From Ferdinandcohnia sp036962705 (GTDB lineage Bacteria; Bacillota; Bacilli; Bacillales; Bacillaceae_L), in contig NZ_JBALOQ010000013.1 in the NCBI RefSeq assembly GCF_036962705.1, positions 1-64,000 on the forward strand: DNA of 64,000 bases, given 5' to 3'. A program made the position numbers and the translations under genes. Below are positions 16,575 through 25,415 of this stretch, piece after piece. The notes below the pieces were generated by a model. It saw only the letters and a program-made list of their open reading frames with translations, was not told the origin of the DNA and searched no databases. Each line of letters opens with the position of its first letter. The first letter of the stretch is position 1.

Positions 16575-17057
16575 TCAAAAAACTACAAATAAAAAATAAA
16601 TAATCATAATGGCTTGAATGACCCCTTTTGCAAGTACACCACTAAGAAAACCAATGAGGGAGCCAATACCACTTTTAAAAGCATCCTTTAGATCCTTTTT
16701 ATGTACAAGTAATTCTGCTAGAAAAGCTCCAAGGAATGGACCGATGATAATACCAAAAACCGGAATCACAAAGGGTCCAACAAGAAGCCCAATTGTACTT
16801 CCCCAAACAGCAGCCTTGCTTCCACCATACTTTTTCACTCCTAGTAAATTGGTTGCGTAATCTGCCCCTAATAATAGAAGGAGAAACAACCCTTCGATTA
16901 ACCAGAACCAAATTGGCAAGGAATCAAAGCCTTGAAAAAATCCATACACCAAAAAGCCGCCGGCAATAAAGAGTACACTCGGAATGATTGGATAGACAAG
17001 CCCAACAAAGGCAATTACAAACATTACAATAATAATCGTCCACATTAGAAATCCCAT
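16575..17057 (-). CDS. yqgC: DUF456 membrane protein, YqgC-like
   Basis: 160 residues, almost entirely hydrophobic, with four or five membrane segments and glycine-rich turns (GPFVIPVFGIIIGPFLGAFL). The cytoplasmic stretch is basic (VHKKDLKDAFKSG). DUF456 proteins have no known function. Position next to sodA matches yqgC of B. subtilis. GGGAGG before the ATG supports the start MGFLMWTIIIV. Confidence 0.85.
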   Translation of the reverse strand: MGFLMWTIIIVMFVIAFVGLVYPIIPSVLFIAGGFLVYGFFQGFDSLPIWFWLIEGLFLLLLLGADYATNLLGVKKYGGSKAAVWGSTIGLLVGPFVIPVFGIIIGPFLGAFLAELLVHKKDLKDAFKSGIGSLIGFLSGVLAKGVIQAIMIIYFLFVVF

Positions 17058-17184
17058 GTACTAAACCTCCCTGTATGTAATTCTAGCTTCCCTATTAAAT
17101 TTTATACTTTTTCTATTATTTTTAGGAATATAAATGTATGTCAATCATATTCTTTATTAAGTAGACCTAGCGGAGGTTATGGAG

Positions 17185-17511
17185 ATGAAGCGATTCTTTG
17201 CATTCCTAGCAATTATTTTTATTTTATTTATTATTTATTATGATGTAAGATTTGGAACTCTACCAGTTGCAAAAAATGAAACAATAGAAGCAACAGAGGT
17301 AGTTGCCATAACTCCAAGTAACCCATTCAAGGAAATTACAGTAAAGGCCGGGGACACTTTATTATCAATTGTTGAAAAAGTGAATGAAGGGAAGCAGATT
17401 TCCTCCATAGAAACTGTCATTATGGATTTTGAAGAGCTTAACCCTGATAGTAAAGCCGAGCTTCTCCAAATTGGAAAAACCTATAAATTCCCACTATATA
17501 CAAATGAATAA
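17185..17511 (+). CDS. yqfZ: LysM-domain membrane-anchored protein, YqfZ-like
   Basis: About 108 residues. One N-terminal membrane helix (MKRFFAFLAIIFILFIIYYD) acts as an anchor or uncleaved signal. A LysM-like domain follows at about 50-100, with ITVKAGDTLLSIVEKV typical of its first half and LLQIGKTYKFPL of the second. It may bind peptidoglycan outside the membrane, which is inference from LysM. The first ATG is two bases from GGAGG, so the second ATG (spacing 8) is preferred. It precedes ispG as in B. subtilis, with repeat C between them. Confidence 0.82.
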   Translation: MKRFFAFLAIIFILFIIYYDVRFGTLPVAKNETIEATEVVAITPSNPFKEITVKAGDTLLSIVEKVNEGKQISSIETVIMDFEELNPDSKAELLQIGKTYKFPLYTNE

Positions 17512-17623
17512 TGGTCTTTTCTTGTCAATTTTTTGATTCAACTGTAAAATAGGCAAGTAAATGATTCTTTAGACTAGATATTTTTCTAATAAAGGATTAC
17601 TCTTAAATAAGTGATTAAATAGG

Positions 17624-17752
17624 TTCAACTTTATTCTGCAAAAGACTCGCAGAATAAAGTAAGCCTCCGGCGGAGACATGCGATTTTCAATGGAAACTTT
17701 CGAGCATGCTCGAAAAAATCTGGGCGCAAAATACGCCAAGGCGCATTTGATA
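17624..17752 (+). repeat. Dispersed structured repeat, copy C
   Basis: Plus-strand order: hairpin ACTTTATTCTGC / GCAGAATAAAGT, core AAGCCTCCGGCGGAGACATG, CGATTTTC, inner hairpin TTTCGAGC AT GCTCGAAA, AATCTGGGCGCAAA, and end ATACGCCAAGGCGCATTTGA. It ends 18 bases before the ispG start, just ahead of the AAAGGAG ribosome-binding site, and reads in the same sense as ispG. It keeps an open frame, which falsely extends ispG by 31 codons. Confidence 0.88.
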
Positions 17753-17770
17753 TTTAAAGGAGCGATATTC

Positions 17771-18871
17771 GTGAGTGAAATCATCCATCGTACAAAAACA
17801 CGTCCTGTAAAGGTTGGTAATTTAACGATTGGTGGTAATAATGAGGTAGTAATTCAAAGTATGACCACCACAAAGACACATGATGTTGAGGCAACTGTTG
17901 CTGAGATCAAACGTCTTGAAGAAGCAGGATGTCAAATTGTTCGTGTTGCATGTCCTGATGAACGTGCAGCGAATGCGATATCAGAAATCAAAAAAAGAAT
18001 TTCAATTCCTCTCGTAGTTGATATTCATTTCGATTATAAATTAGCCTTAAAAGCGATTGAGGGAGGAGCCGATAAAATTCGGATTAACCCTGGTAACATC
18101 GGTCGTAAAGAAAAGGTTGAAGCTGTTGTTAAAGCAGCAAAGGAAAAAGGAATTCCAATTCGTATTGGGGTAAACGCTGGTTCATTAGAGAAGCGTATCC
18201 TTGATAAATATGGGTACCCTACTGCAGACGGAATGGTTGAAAGTGCATTACACCATATTAAAATCTTAGAGGACCTTGATTTCCATGACATTATCGTGTC
18301 AATGAAGGCTTCCAGTGTACCACTTGCGATTGAAGCATATGAAAAAGCAGCACAGGCATTCGATTACCCTCTTCACTTAGGTATTACTGAATCTGGAACA
18401 CTTTTCTCTGGAACAGTCAAAAGTGCTGCCGGTTTAGGTGCTATTTTAAGTATGGGTATTGGAAATACATTACGTATTTCACTAAGTGCAGACCCTGTTG
18501 AGGAAATTAAAGTTGCACGCGAATTACTAAAATCATTTGGTTTAGCGGCTAATGCAGCAACTTTAATTTCATGTCCAACATGTGGGAGAATCGAAATTGA
18601 CCTTATCAAAATCGCAAATGAAGTTGAAGAATATATTTCAACTATTAAAGCCCCAATTAAGGTTTCAGTATTAGGCTGTGCGGTTAATGGCCCTGGAGAG
18701 GCTAAAGAGGCTGATATCGGTATTGCAGGTGCAAGAGGAGAAGGACTACTTTTCCGTCACGGTAAAACCGTTCGTAAGGTACCTGAGGAAACAATGGTAG
18801 AAGAATTGAAAAAGGAAATAGACAAGCTTGCTGAAGAATATTACGCAAAACAAGCTGCTGAACAAAAATAA
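17771..18871 (+). CDS. ispG: 4-hydroxy-3-methylbut-2-en-1-yl diphosphate synthase (IspG/GcpE)
   Basis: Penultimate step of the MEP isoprenoid pathway: reductive opening of methylerythritol cyclodiphosphate to HMBPP with a [4Fe-4S] cluster. 366 residues, with a TIM-barrel first half and an iron-sulfur domain in the second. Cluster ligands are Cys268 and Cys271 (SCPTCGR), Cys303 (LGCAVNGPGE) and Glu310. The start is GTG (MSEIIHRTKTRPVKVG), with AAAGGAG upstream. The ATG 31 codons earlier lies in repeat C and is rejected. The product is used by IspH, encoded 9 kb away and also behind a copy of the repeat. Confidence 0.98.
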   Translation: MSEIIHRTKTRPVKVGNLTIGGNNEVVIQSMTTTKTHDVEATVAEIKRLEEAGCQIVRVACPDERAANAISEIKKRISIPLVVDIHFDYKLALKAIEGGADKIRINPGNIGRKEKVEAVVKAAKEKGIPIRIGVNAGSLEKRILDKYGYPTADGMVESALHHIKILEDLDFHDIIVSMKASSVPLAIEAYEKAAQAFDYPLHLGITESGTLFSGTVKSAAGLGAILSMGIGNTLRISLSADPVEEIKVARELLKSFGLAANAATLISCPTCGRIEIDLIKIANEVEEYISTIKAPIKVSVLGCAVNGPGEAKEADIGIAGARGEGLLFRHGKTVRKVPEETMVEELKKEIDKLAEEYYAKQAAEQK

Positions 18872-18873
18872 TA

Positions 18874-18915
18874 AAACAAGCCCGGCACACTTAGAGTGTC
18901 GGGCTTGTTTTTTAT
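18874..18915. terminator. Bidirectional terminator between ispG and yqfX
   Basis: Long stem AAACAAGCCCG.CAC / GTG.CGGGCTTGTTT with T-runs on both sides. Serves the convergent ispG and yqfX. Confidence 0.9.
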
Positions 18916-18928
18916 TTCCAATTATTTG

Positions 18929-19324
18929 TTAAAAGAATGGGAGGATGAAGATGCCTACGATAATCGATACAGCACCGATCCCGATTGCCCATGCTCCTAA
19001 ACCAGTTGCTCCACGTCGGCGTGCAATGAATCCGATAATAATACCTGCTGCTCCTAATAATACAGGCATTACGAATAAGGAAATAATTGATAAAGCAAGA
19101 GCTAACCAGCCTAAACCTGCGCCACCTGCTCTATCTTGCGTATTATCTCCTACATTGTTGTTCGCCTCACGATTTGTGGTTCCATAATTGATTGGAGCGG
19201 CAACCTCTGCTGCCGTTTCCTCATTATAGCTTGAGTCAGCATTTGCACCTATGTTTGGATCAACGTAGTAATCAAAATCATTATTGTCTTGAGAATTTCT
19301 TACGTTATTATCTTGTTCTGCCAT
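18929..19324 (-). CDS. yqfX: YqfX-like protein with acidic N-terminus and two membrane helices
   Basis: 131 residues. The first 65 are hydrophilic, rich in Asn, Asp and Glu (DNNVRNSQDNNDFDYYVDPN). Residues 70-130 form two or three membrane helices with a basic turn (IARRRGATGLGAW), like DUF4190-type proteins. Function unknown. Convergent with ispG, as yqfX is in B. subtilis. The region between it and zur (about 115 bases) shows nothing else I can name. Confidence 0.8.
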   Translation of the reverse strand: MAEQDNNVRNSQDNNDFDYYVDPNIGANADSSYNEETAAEVAAPINYGTTNREANNNVGDNTQDRAGGAGLGWLALALSIISLFVMPVLLGAAGIIIGFIARRRGATGLGAWAIGIGAVSIIVGIFILPFF

Positions 19325-19440
19325 GCTTATCCCTCGCTTTCCTTATGGGTAAGGAGCATTTATAGTATGAGTGAAAGGAGGGTAAAATATAATTGTTAAT
19401 CATTGACTATAGAACCATTAGTGCTTTTAAATCGAAAACC

Positions 19441-19854
19441 TTAAACCCTACATTCCGGGCATGATCCATAAATTTCAAATTTATGACCGGTTACATCATA
19501 ACCTGATAAATTGTCGAAAACTTTATCCATCGGACATGATTCAATTTCCTTCGTTTTTCCACATTCTAAGCAAATAAAATGATGGTGATGGTGACTCCCA
19601 CCACAGGTAAAGCGGAAATGTTTTTCACCTGTTAGCTCTGTCATTTCCAAAATGCCGAGATCCACAAATAAAGAAAGGTTTCGGTAAATCGTGTCAAAGC
19701 TCAGTCCTGGATAGTGTCCCTTTAACCTGTCCAACACATCCTTTGCGGTTAAATATTTATCCGAAATAGAAAATAGCTCAAGCATTTCCTGCCTTTTGCC
19801 TGTATGTTTAAAGCCTTTATCCTTCATTAATTGCATAGCTTCAGATACATTCAT
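19441..19854 (-). CDS. zur: Zinc uptake regulator, Fur family
   Basis: Represses zinc-uptake genes when zinc is bound. 137 residues: winged helix (about 10-80, with LSFDTIYRNLSLFVDLGIL as recognition helix region) and dimerisation domain. The structural zinc site is formed by Cys95 and Cys98 (CLECG) with Cys132 and Cys135 (CPEC). The His run GGSHHHHHFIC supplies regulatory ligands. Other Fur proteins (Fur, PerR) share these features. Zur is favoured by its position at the end of the adcC-adcB operon and beside yqfX. The start overlaps the adcB stop as ATGA, implying coupling. Confidence 0.92.
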   Translation of the reverse strand: MNVSEAMQLMKDKGFKHTGKRQEMLELFSISDKYLTAKDVLDRLKGHYPGLSFDTIYRNLSLFVDLGILEMTELTGEKHFRFTCGGSHHHHHFICLECGKTKEIESCPMDKVFDNLSGYDVTGHKFEIYGSCPECRV

Positions 19855-20696
19855 GCTGCTCTTCCTTTCCACCATTTTTTCCAGCTAATTGCACCTAAAA
19901 GAATCATGATTGCTAGTACAACGATGGTTCCTCCAGGAGCCAAATCAAGATAATAAGAAAGTAATAATCCAAAAATGACAGCTAATTCACCGAATACGAC
20001 CGAAAGAATAATCGTTTGTTTAAAGCCTTTTGCAATCCGAATCGCTGCCGCAACCGGTAATGTCATTAAGGAAGATACTAATAATATACCGACAATCCTC
20101 ATGGAAGCAGCAATAACTAATGCCACTGTCACAATAAAAATAAAGTGGATCGTTTTTGCATTAATTCCTGAAACAGCTGCATGTTCCTCATCAAATGATA
20201 AAAGAAATAATTCCTTATATAGAAATATGATAATTAATATCACAAGCACCGATATCCCAAGAATGGTCCATAAATCTGAACGACTAATTGCACTCAAGCT
20301 TCCGAATAAATAATTAAATAAATCGGTGTTAAAACCGTCTGCAAGAGAAATAAAAATAACACCTAAACCAATACCACCAGATAATATGATCGGAATTGCA
20401 AGCTCTTGATAATGCTTGTATACCGTTCTTAAACGTTCAATAAAGAGAGAACCAGCAACTGAAAAGGTCATCCCCATGTATATAGGATTAATTGGCTGAG
20501 TTAGTCCTAGCTTCCTTTCAAGTAAAAGACTAGCTGCAATTCCTGCTAATGTCACATGACTTAGGGCATCTGCAATAAGTGATAGCCGTCTTACCACAAT
20601 AAAAACACCAAGCAATGGTGCAATCAACCCAATCAGCAAACCACTTAAGAATGCATTTTGTAAAAATTCATATTGAAAAATGTCTGACAGCATCAT
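19851..20696 (-). CDS. adcB: Zinc ABC transporter permease AdcB/ZnuB
   Basis: Membrane subunit of the zinc importer. 281 residues with eight or nine hydrophobic segments, of the ABC-3 family (manganese, zinc and iron permeases). The characteristic LIADALSHVTLAGIA loop is near 40-55, and SLMTLPVAAAIRIAKGFKQT around 215-235 contains the coupling region. The 5' end overlaps adcC and the 3' end overlaps zur, both as ATGA-type overlaps. The metal is inferred from Zur linkage. No substrate-binding lipoprotein (AdcA) is encoded nearby. Confidence 0.93.
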   Translation of the reverse strand: MMLSDIFQYEFLQNAFLSGLLIGLIAPLLGVFIVVRRLSLIADALSHVTLAGIAASLLLERKLGLTQPINPIYMGMTFSVAGSLFIERLRTVYKHYQELAIPIILSGGIGLGVIFISLADGFNTDLFNYLFGSLSAISRSDLWTILGISVLVILIIIFLYKELFLLSFDEEHAAVSGINAKTIHFIFIVTVALVIAASMRIVGILLVSSLMTLPVAAAIRIAKGFKQTIILSVVFGELAVIFGLLLSYYLDLAPGGTIVVLAIMILLGAISWKKWWKGRAA

Positions 20697-21472
20697 TTCA
20701 CCTTCCCATGGTTATGTTCATGGGTAATTACTTGAAGTGAATGACCATAAAATTGGGATAAATCCTGGTCCTGAACATGTTCAAATTCTTCAGCACTTCC
20801 ATGGAAGTGAAGATACTTATTCAAACATGCGACTTGGGATACCTTTTCCGAAATCGTCCCAACATCATGGGTGACTAAAATCAATGTAATTCCCTTATTC
20901 TTATTAATGTCTTCGAGCATATGGTAAAAAGTTTGAACCGTCTTAGCATCAACCCCTACTGTAGGTTCATCAAGGATTAGAAGTTCTGGTTCACTCACAA
21001 GGGCCCTTGCGATGAAAATACGCTGCTGTTGCCCTCCTGAAAGCTCGCCAATGTTTCGATATAAAAATTTTTCCATTCCAACCGATTGAAGGGCTTCGAT
21101 AATTTTTTTCTTTTGTTCATGCTTTAAAAAATGAAACAACCCAAGCTTTGCTGTCAATCCACTTGACACAACTTCAAATACTGTTGCCGGAAATCCAGAG
21201 TTAAAGCTATTGGCTTTTTGAGATACAAATCCAATTTTTGGCCAATCTTTAAATTTCGAAATGGGTGTTCCAAATATTTCAATTGTCCCTTTTTGAAGTT
21301 TTACAAGTCCTAGGATACTTTTTAGCAATGTTGTTTTACCAGAACCATTAGGTCCAACTATCGCTAAGAACGAACTTTTGGGGACAACTAAATTGATGTT
21401 TTCTAATACGGTTTGTTCATCATATCGAAAGGAAAGATCCTTTATCGTCAATACCGAATTTGACTGTTTCAA
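20693..21472 (-). CDS. adcC: Zinc ABC transporter ATP-binding protein AdcC/ZnuC
   Basis: ATPase of the zinc importer. 259 residues: Walker A GPNGSGKTT near 39-47, signature LSGGQQQRIFIARAL near 140-155, Walker B LLILDEPTVGVD near 160-171, then THD. The C-terminal tail is His-rich (GHSLQVITHEHNHGK), suggesting metal contact. The start is TTG, with AAGGTGA five bases away. It is the first gene of adcC-adcB-zur, behind a Zur-like box about 40 bases upstream. Confidence 0.94.
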   Translation of the reverse strand: MKQSNSVLTIKDLSFRYDEQTVLENINLVVPKSSFLAIVGPNGSGKTTLLKSILGLVKLQKGTIEIFGTPISKFKDWPKIGFVSQKANSFNSGFPATVFEVVSSGLTAKLGLFHFLKHEQKKKIIEALQSVGMEKFLYRNIGELSGGQQQRIFIARALVSEPELLILDEPTVGVDAKTVQTFYHMLEDINKNKGITLILVTHDVGTISEKVSQVACLNKYLHFHGSAEEFEHVQDQDLSQFYGHSLQVITHEHNHGKVK

Positions 21473-21508
21473 GTTATCACCTTATTTATATTGTTTATTT
21501 TAATCTTA

Positions 21509-21527
21509 TTAAGAATCATTACGATTT
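21509..21527. promoter_or_regulatory. Zur-type operator upstream of adcC
   Basis: Minus strand AAATCGTAATGATTCTTAA. The left half matches the established Bacillus Zur box (AAATCGTAAT N ATTACGATTT) perfectly; the right half matches partly. Its location before adcC-adcB-zur indicates zinc-dependent autoregulation. Confidence 0.7.
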
Positions 21528-21652
21528 ATACTTTATGAAGTATACAGGATGGATTTTATAAAGTAAAGATAATTGATAACGCGAAAAAAATTAACCCTTT
21601 TTAAAAAAACCTGTTTGTTAACAGTGCTTTTTGAAAAAGAGTTAATCACTTT

Positions 21653-22522
21653 TTAGTGTACAGCAGATTTAAAGCGACCACCTCTTACCTCATGGGTATC
21701 CATAATTGTTATAAAGGCATTTGGATCAACTTCTTGAATGATTACTTTCAGTTTCGTTACCTCAAGTCTTGTGACAACAACATAAACAACTTCCTTTTCT
21801 TCGTCCGTATATCCACCTCTGCCTTTTAGCTTTGTTGTTCCACGACCAAGCCGGTGTAAGATGGCATCTGATATCTCATTAAATTGCTCTGAAACGATAA
21901 TCGCAGCCTTTGTTTCATCTAGCCCTTCTACAACGGTATCAATTGTTTTAAATGCAATGTAATAGGCTAATACGGAATACATCGCAGATTCAATACCAAA
22001 AACAAAACCTGCTATTGCAAAAATAAATACATTGATAAACATCACAAATTCCCCAACAGAGAACGGTAGCTTTTTCGTTAAAATAATCGATAAAATTTCC
22101 GTTCCATCCATTGACCCGCCATTACGGATGACAAGACCAACTCCTGTACCAAGAAGAAGACCTCCAAATACAGCAGCGAGGATTGGTTCAATATCAAAAG
22201 GCTGAATATAGTGAAGTAAGGTTTCAATGATAGCTAACGCTACAATCCCTAGGATGGTAGACCACATAAAAGTCTTACCGATTTGTTTATACCCTGAATA
22301 CATAAATGGTAAGTTAAAGATGACAACAAGAAAACCAAATGAAATATAGCTCGGTGTTAAATAATCCACAATTAACGAAATACCTATGATTCCACCATCA
22401 ATAATTTTATTGGGAATTAAGAAAAGTTCAATCGATGCGGCAGCAAAAGCTGCACCAACAATAATCATAATCATACGAAATATGATATGTGAAACCCTCT
22501 CCTTTTTATGCTCTCTAATCAT
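21653..22522 (-). CDS. yqfU: YitT/DUF161 family membrane protein, YqfU-like
   Basis: About 289 residues: five or six membrane helices in the first 195 residues, then a cytoplasmic DUF2179 domain of about 80 residues (VSEQFNEISDAILHRLGRGT, then GGRFKSAVH at the end). Conserved GGSMDGTEILS and LFLIPNKIIDGGIIGIS are typical of YitT proteins. Function is unknown. A GTG 17 codons earlier opens a longer frame, but GGAGTGATG lies ahead of this ATG. Upstream and divergent is yqfT, as in B. subtilis. Confidence 0.88.
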   Translation of the reverse strand: MIREHKKERVSHIIFRMIMIIVGAAFAAASIELFLIPNKIIDGGIIGISLIVDYLTPSYISFGFLVVIFNLPFMYSGYKQIGKTFMWSTILGIVALAIIETLLHYIQPFDIEPILAAVFGGLLLGTGVGLVIRNGGSMDGTEILSIILTKKLPFSVGEFVMFINVFIFAIAGFVFGIESAMYSVLAYYIAFKTIDTVVEGLDETKAAIIVSEQFNEISDAILHRLGRGTTKLKGRGGYTDEEKEVVYVVVTRLEVTKLKVIIQEVDPNAFITIMDTHEVRGGRFKSAVH

Positions 22523-22625
22523 CTCATCACTCCAATTCGAAAAAGTATTGGCTTTTCTAGATTGTTTATGCACACACCTTTTCGTGTTGAAATAGACTAA
22601 CGTGAGGAAGGTGAAGTTTGTAAAT

Positions 22626-22883
22626 ATGAATATTTATCAGCAAATCATTAACCAAAAATTAAAAACCTTATCACCGGATGACTTAGTAATGTATGGGAAA
22701 CAATACGATATATATGTATCCAAGTCTCAAGCAACAAATGTGTTAAAATTGATTCGAAAAAAGAAAAATATCAATATCTTTAATCCGGATGAAAAAAATC
22801 AATTATTAAGAGAAATTGCCCAGATAACAAGTCCTGAGGTTGCTAGAAAATTAAACCAATTGTTTATCAAATTTACGGGTTGA
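22626..22883 (+). CDS. yqfT: DUF2624 protein, YqfT-like
   Basis: About 85 residues, soluble and helical (MNIYQQIINQKLKTLSPDDL). It ends in a segment typical of the family (REIAQITSPEVARKLNQLF). No known function. The ATG is preceded by GGAAGGTG at a rather long spacing; a GTG eight codons earlier is less likely. It sits divergent from yqfU and convergent with nfo across a terminator. Confidence 0.8.
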   Translation: MNIYQQIINQKLKTLSPDDLVMYGKQYDIYVSKSQATNVLKLIRKKKNINIFNPDEKNQLLREIAQITSPEVARKLNQLFIKFTG

Positions 22884-22913
22884 AAAAAGCTGTCAACACT
22901 AGACAGCTTTTTT
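22884..22913. terminator. Bidirectional terminator between yqfT and nfo
   Basis: AAAAGCTGTC / GACAGCTTTT stem, 7-base loop, with A and T runs on both sides, so it serves both convergent genes. Confidence 0.88.
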
Positions 22914-22920
22914 CAATATA

Positions 22921-23814
22921 TTATTGATTCATAATTTCCTCTAATAAGCCCTCATCAAATGATCCCTTTCGAATCATCTCAATTTCAAACTTATATGGAG
23001 CTTTCTTATTGTTTTTGTCTTCCCCAACATATGGTGTTTCTAGAATTTTAGGGACATTTTCAAGAGATGGATGATGGACAATATAATTAATTGCCTTAAA
23101 TCCAATTTTTCCAAATCCAATATTTTCGTGACGGTCTTTTCCAGCACCTTTTTCATTTTTGCTGTCATTAATATGAAGAACTTTAATTCGATCTAGGCCA
23201 ACCAATTTGTCGAATTGGTCTAGTACCCCATCAAAATCATTCACAATGTCATAACCAGCATCATGTATATGACATGTATCGAAGCAAACAGATAGCCTGT
23301 CATTATGTGTGACACCATCAATAATCTGCGCGAGTTCTTCAAAAGACCTTCCACATTCAGACCCTTTTCCAGCCATTGTTTCTAATGCTATTTGTACTTT
23401 TTGGTCCTTTATCAGAACCTCATTTAATCCCTCGATGATCTTCTTGATTCCCGCTTCAGCACCAGCACCTACATGTGCACCTGGATGAAGAACAATTTGA
23501 TTTGCTCCTAATGCTTCTGTTCTCTCAATTTCCGAACGTAAGAAATTAACACCCAGTTCAAATGTAGCCGGATTTGAGGTGTTGCCGATATTAATAATAT
23601 AAGGAGCATGGACAACGATTTCATCAATCCCGTTTTCCTTCATATGGGCTTGTCCTGCCTCAATATTTAAGTCTTCAATTTTTTTACGTCTTGTATTTTG
23701 TGGTGCACCAGTATAAATCATAAATGTATTTGCACCATAAGAAACTGCTTCTTCACTTGCTGCTAGAAGCATCTTTTTGCCACTCATCGAAACATGTGAG
23801 CCTATTTTAAGCAT
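22921..23814 (-). CDS. nfo: Endonuclease IV (AP endonuclease)
   Basis: Zinc-dependent endonuclease cleaving at abasic sites in base-excision repair; in Bacillus it acts mainly in germinating spores. 297 residues, TIM barrel. Metal ligands are visible in the family motifs: HAPY near 70, LHPGAHVG near 110, ALETMAG near 145, CFDTCHIHDAGYD near 178-190, LHIND near 215, and ILETPYVGED near 260. The length is normal. It lies about 60 bases after cshB in the same direction. Confidence 0.96.
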   Translation of the reverse strand: MLKIGSHVSMSGKKMLLAASEEAVSYGANTFMIYTGAPQNTRRKKIEDLNIEAGQAHMKENGIDEIVVHAPYIINIGNTSNPATFELGVNFLRSEIERTEALGANQIVLHPGAHVGAGAEAGIKKIIEGLNEVLIKDQKVQIALETMAGKGSECGRSFEELAQIIDGVTHNDRLSVCFDTCHIHDAGYDIVNDFDGVLDQFDKLVGLDRIKVLHINDSKNEKGAGKDRHENIGFGKIGFKAINYIVHHPSLENVPKILETPYVGEDKNNKKAPYKFEIEMIRKGSFDEGLLEEIMNQ

Positions 23815-23871
23815 ACTTTACACTCCAATCCCTTTAACAGTCCCGTACATCTATTTTACCATAAATTTCAG

Positions 23872-25179
23872 TTATTTTCTTTTTAATCTTCTTTGGCGCT
23901 TTTTGAAATCTTCCATTTCCCTGTTCATTTTTTTCTTATAGCCCGGCTTCACCTTTGTAGGCTTTTTCACCTTACTTTTCGCAAGTTCATCAATCTCATC
24001 TACTTGTTTTTTACGAGCCTTTCGTTTATTCCGCTCACCAATTTGCACCCATTCACCCTTTTCGAGATCCATATTTACAAAAGAAATGCCCATTTTTTCG
24101 AGCCTTACAATTGCATCTTCATCAGAAAGTTCATAAATGGTTGCAGCAATTCCAGAGTATCCCGCTCTTGCCGTTCTACCAACTCTATGGATGTAAAAAT
24201 CAAGATCACTAGGCAGTTCATAGTTGATAACATGGCTGACACCTTCAATATCAATTCCTCTTGCAGCTAAATCCGTCGCTACGACATATTGAAAATCAAG
24301 TGAATTAATTTGTTTCATGACCTTTTTTCGCTCACGAGGTGGAAGATCCCCGTGGATTCTTCCTACTTTCATCCCTTTTTCGATTAGGCCATCAGCTACT
24401 ACATCAGCCATTTTTTTTGTGTTTGTAAAAATAATCGCCAAGTATGGGTTATACGCCTCCAACACGGACTTTAGCAGACTTAGCTTGTTTCGATGGCGGA
24501 GTGGAACAAGAATATGTTCGACCTTTGCAGCTGTAGCCTGCTCTGGTGCAACATGGGTGAATCGAGGATTTTCCATATATTTTTTTAAAAAGGGCTTTAA
24601 TTTTTCAGGTATTGTTGCTGAAAACACCAAAATTTGAAGGTCTTCTGGCATTCTTGCTGCAATTTGATCAACATCTTCAATGAATCCCATATCAAGCATC
24701 AAGTCTGCTTCATCTACAACGATTTGATTGGCCGTATAAACCTGAAGGGCCTGCTCCTTCACTAAATCATTAATTCTTCCAGGGGTTCCAACAACGATAT
24801 GTGGCTGTGTTTTTAGTTTTTCAATTGCACGTGACTTATCAGTCCCACCCACAAATAACTTTGCTGTGATTGGATTTACTTCACTAAATTTAGTAATCTT
24901 GCCAATTTCTTGATGGATTTGGGTCGCAAGCTCTCTTGTTGGTGCTGTTATAACCGCTTGTACCTCTTGTCTTTCCGGGTCAATCTTATTGATAATTGGT
25001 AACAGGTAAGCATGGGTTTTACCTGTACCTGTTTGCGACTGGCCAATGGCACTTTCACCACGCTGGATGCTTGGTATTAATCGTTCTTGAATTTCGGTTG
25101 GCTTTGTAAATTTAATATCCTTTAATGCCTCAAGTATAAAAGGCTGAAATTGAAAATGTTCAAAATCTTGTACTGTCAT
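23872..25179 (-). CDS. cshB: DEAD-box RNA helicase CshB
   Basis: ATP-dependent RNA helicase connected with cold adaptation and RNA turnover. 435 residues: Q motif (FQFQPFILEALKDIKFTKPT), motif I SQTGTGKT near 48-55, PTRELA, DEAD as VDEADLMLD near 152-160, SAT near 183, and HRVGRTARAG near 330. The last 60 residues are very basic (KKKMNREMEDFKKRQRRLKR), suiting RNA binding. B. subtilis yqfR is at this position. AT-rich DNA follows up to yqfQ (25180-25415) with no clear signal. Confidence 0.94.
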   Translation of the reverse strand: MTVQDFEHFQFQPFILEALKDIKFTKPTEIQERLIPSIQRGESAIGQSQTGTGKTHAYLLPIINKIDPERQEVQAVITAPTRELATQIHQEIGKITKFSEVNPITAKLFVGGTDKSRAIEKLKTQPHIVVGTPGRINDLVKEQALQVYTANQIVVDEADLMLDMGFIEDVDQIAARMPEDLQILVFSATIPEKLKPFLKKYMENPRFTHVAPEQATAAKVEHILVPLRHRNKLSLLKSVLEAYNPYLAIIFTNTKKMADVVADGLIEKGMKVGRIHGDLPPRERKKVMKQINSLDFQYVVATDLAARGIDIEGVSHVINYELPSDLDFYIHRVGRTARAGYSGIAATIYELSDEDAIVRLEKMGISFVNMDLEKGEWVQIGERNKRKARKKQVDEIDELAKSKVKKPTKVKPGYKKKMNREMEDFKKRQRRLKRK

Positions 25180-25415
25180 TACGATCCCTCATTTAAATAA
25201 ATATGAATTTTGTAAGTAAGGTTTTATTCCACTAAATGTATCAAATATAACCTAACAATTAATTATAAAGGAAAGCATCGAAAAACACCAATCAAGCCCA
25301 ATTGAGCGATTTAATTAAACATTCATTTGCCTTTTCGCATATCCTAAAAACAAGGTATTATTACTAAACTCATCCTACTACTTAGCCTTTAACAATGTGA
25401 AAGGAGGATAAGTAA

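Noticed and set aside
17678..17770. N-terminal extension of IspG by 31 residues
   Set aside because: The extra codons are repeat C read in frame; a GTG with a good ribosome-binding site gives the family's normal N-terminus.
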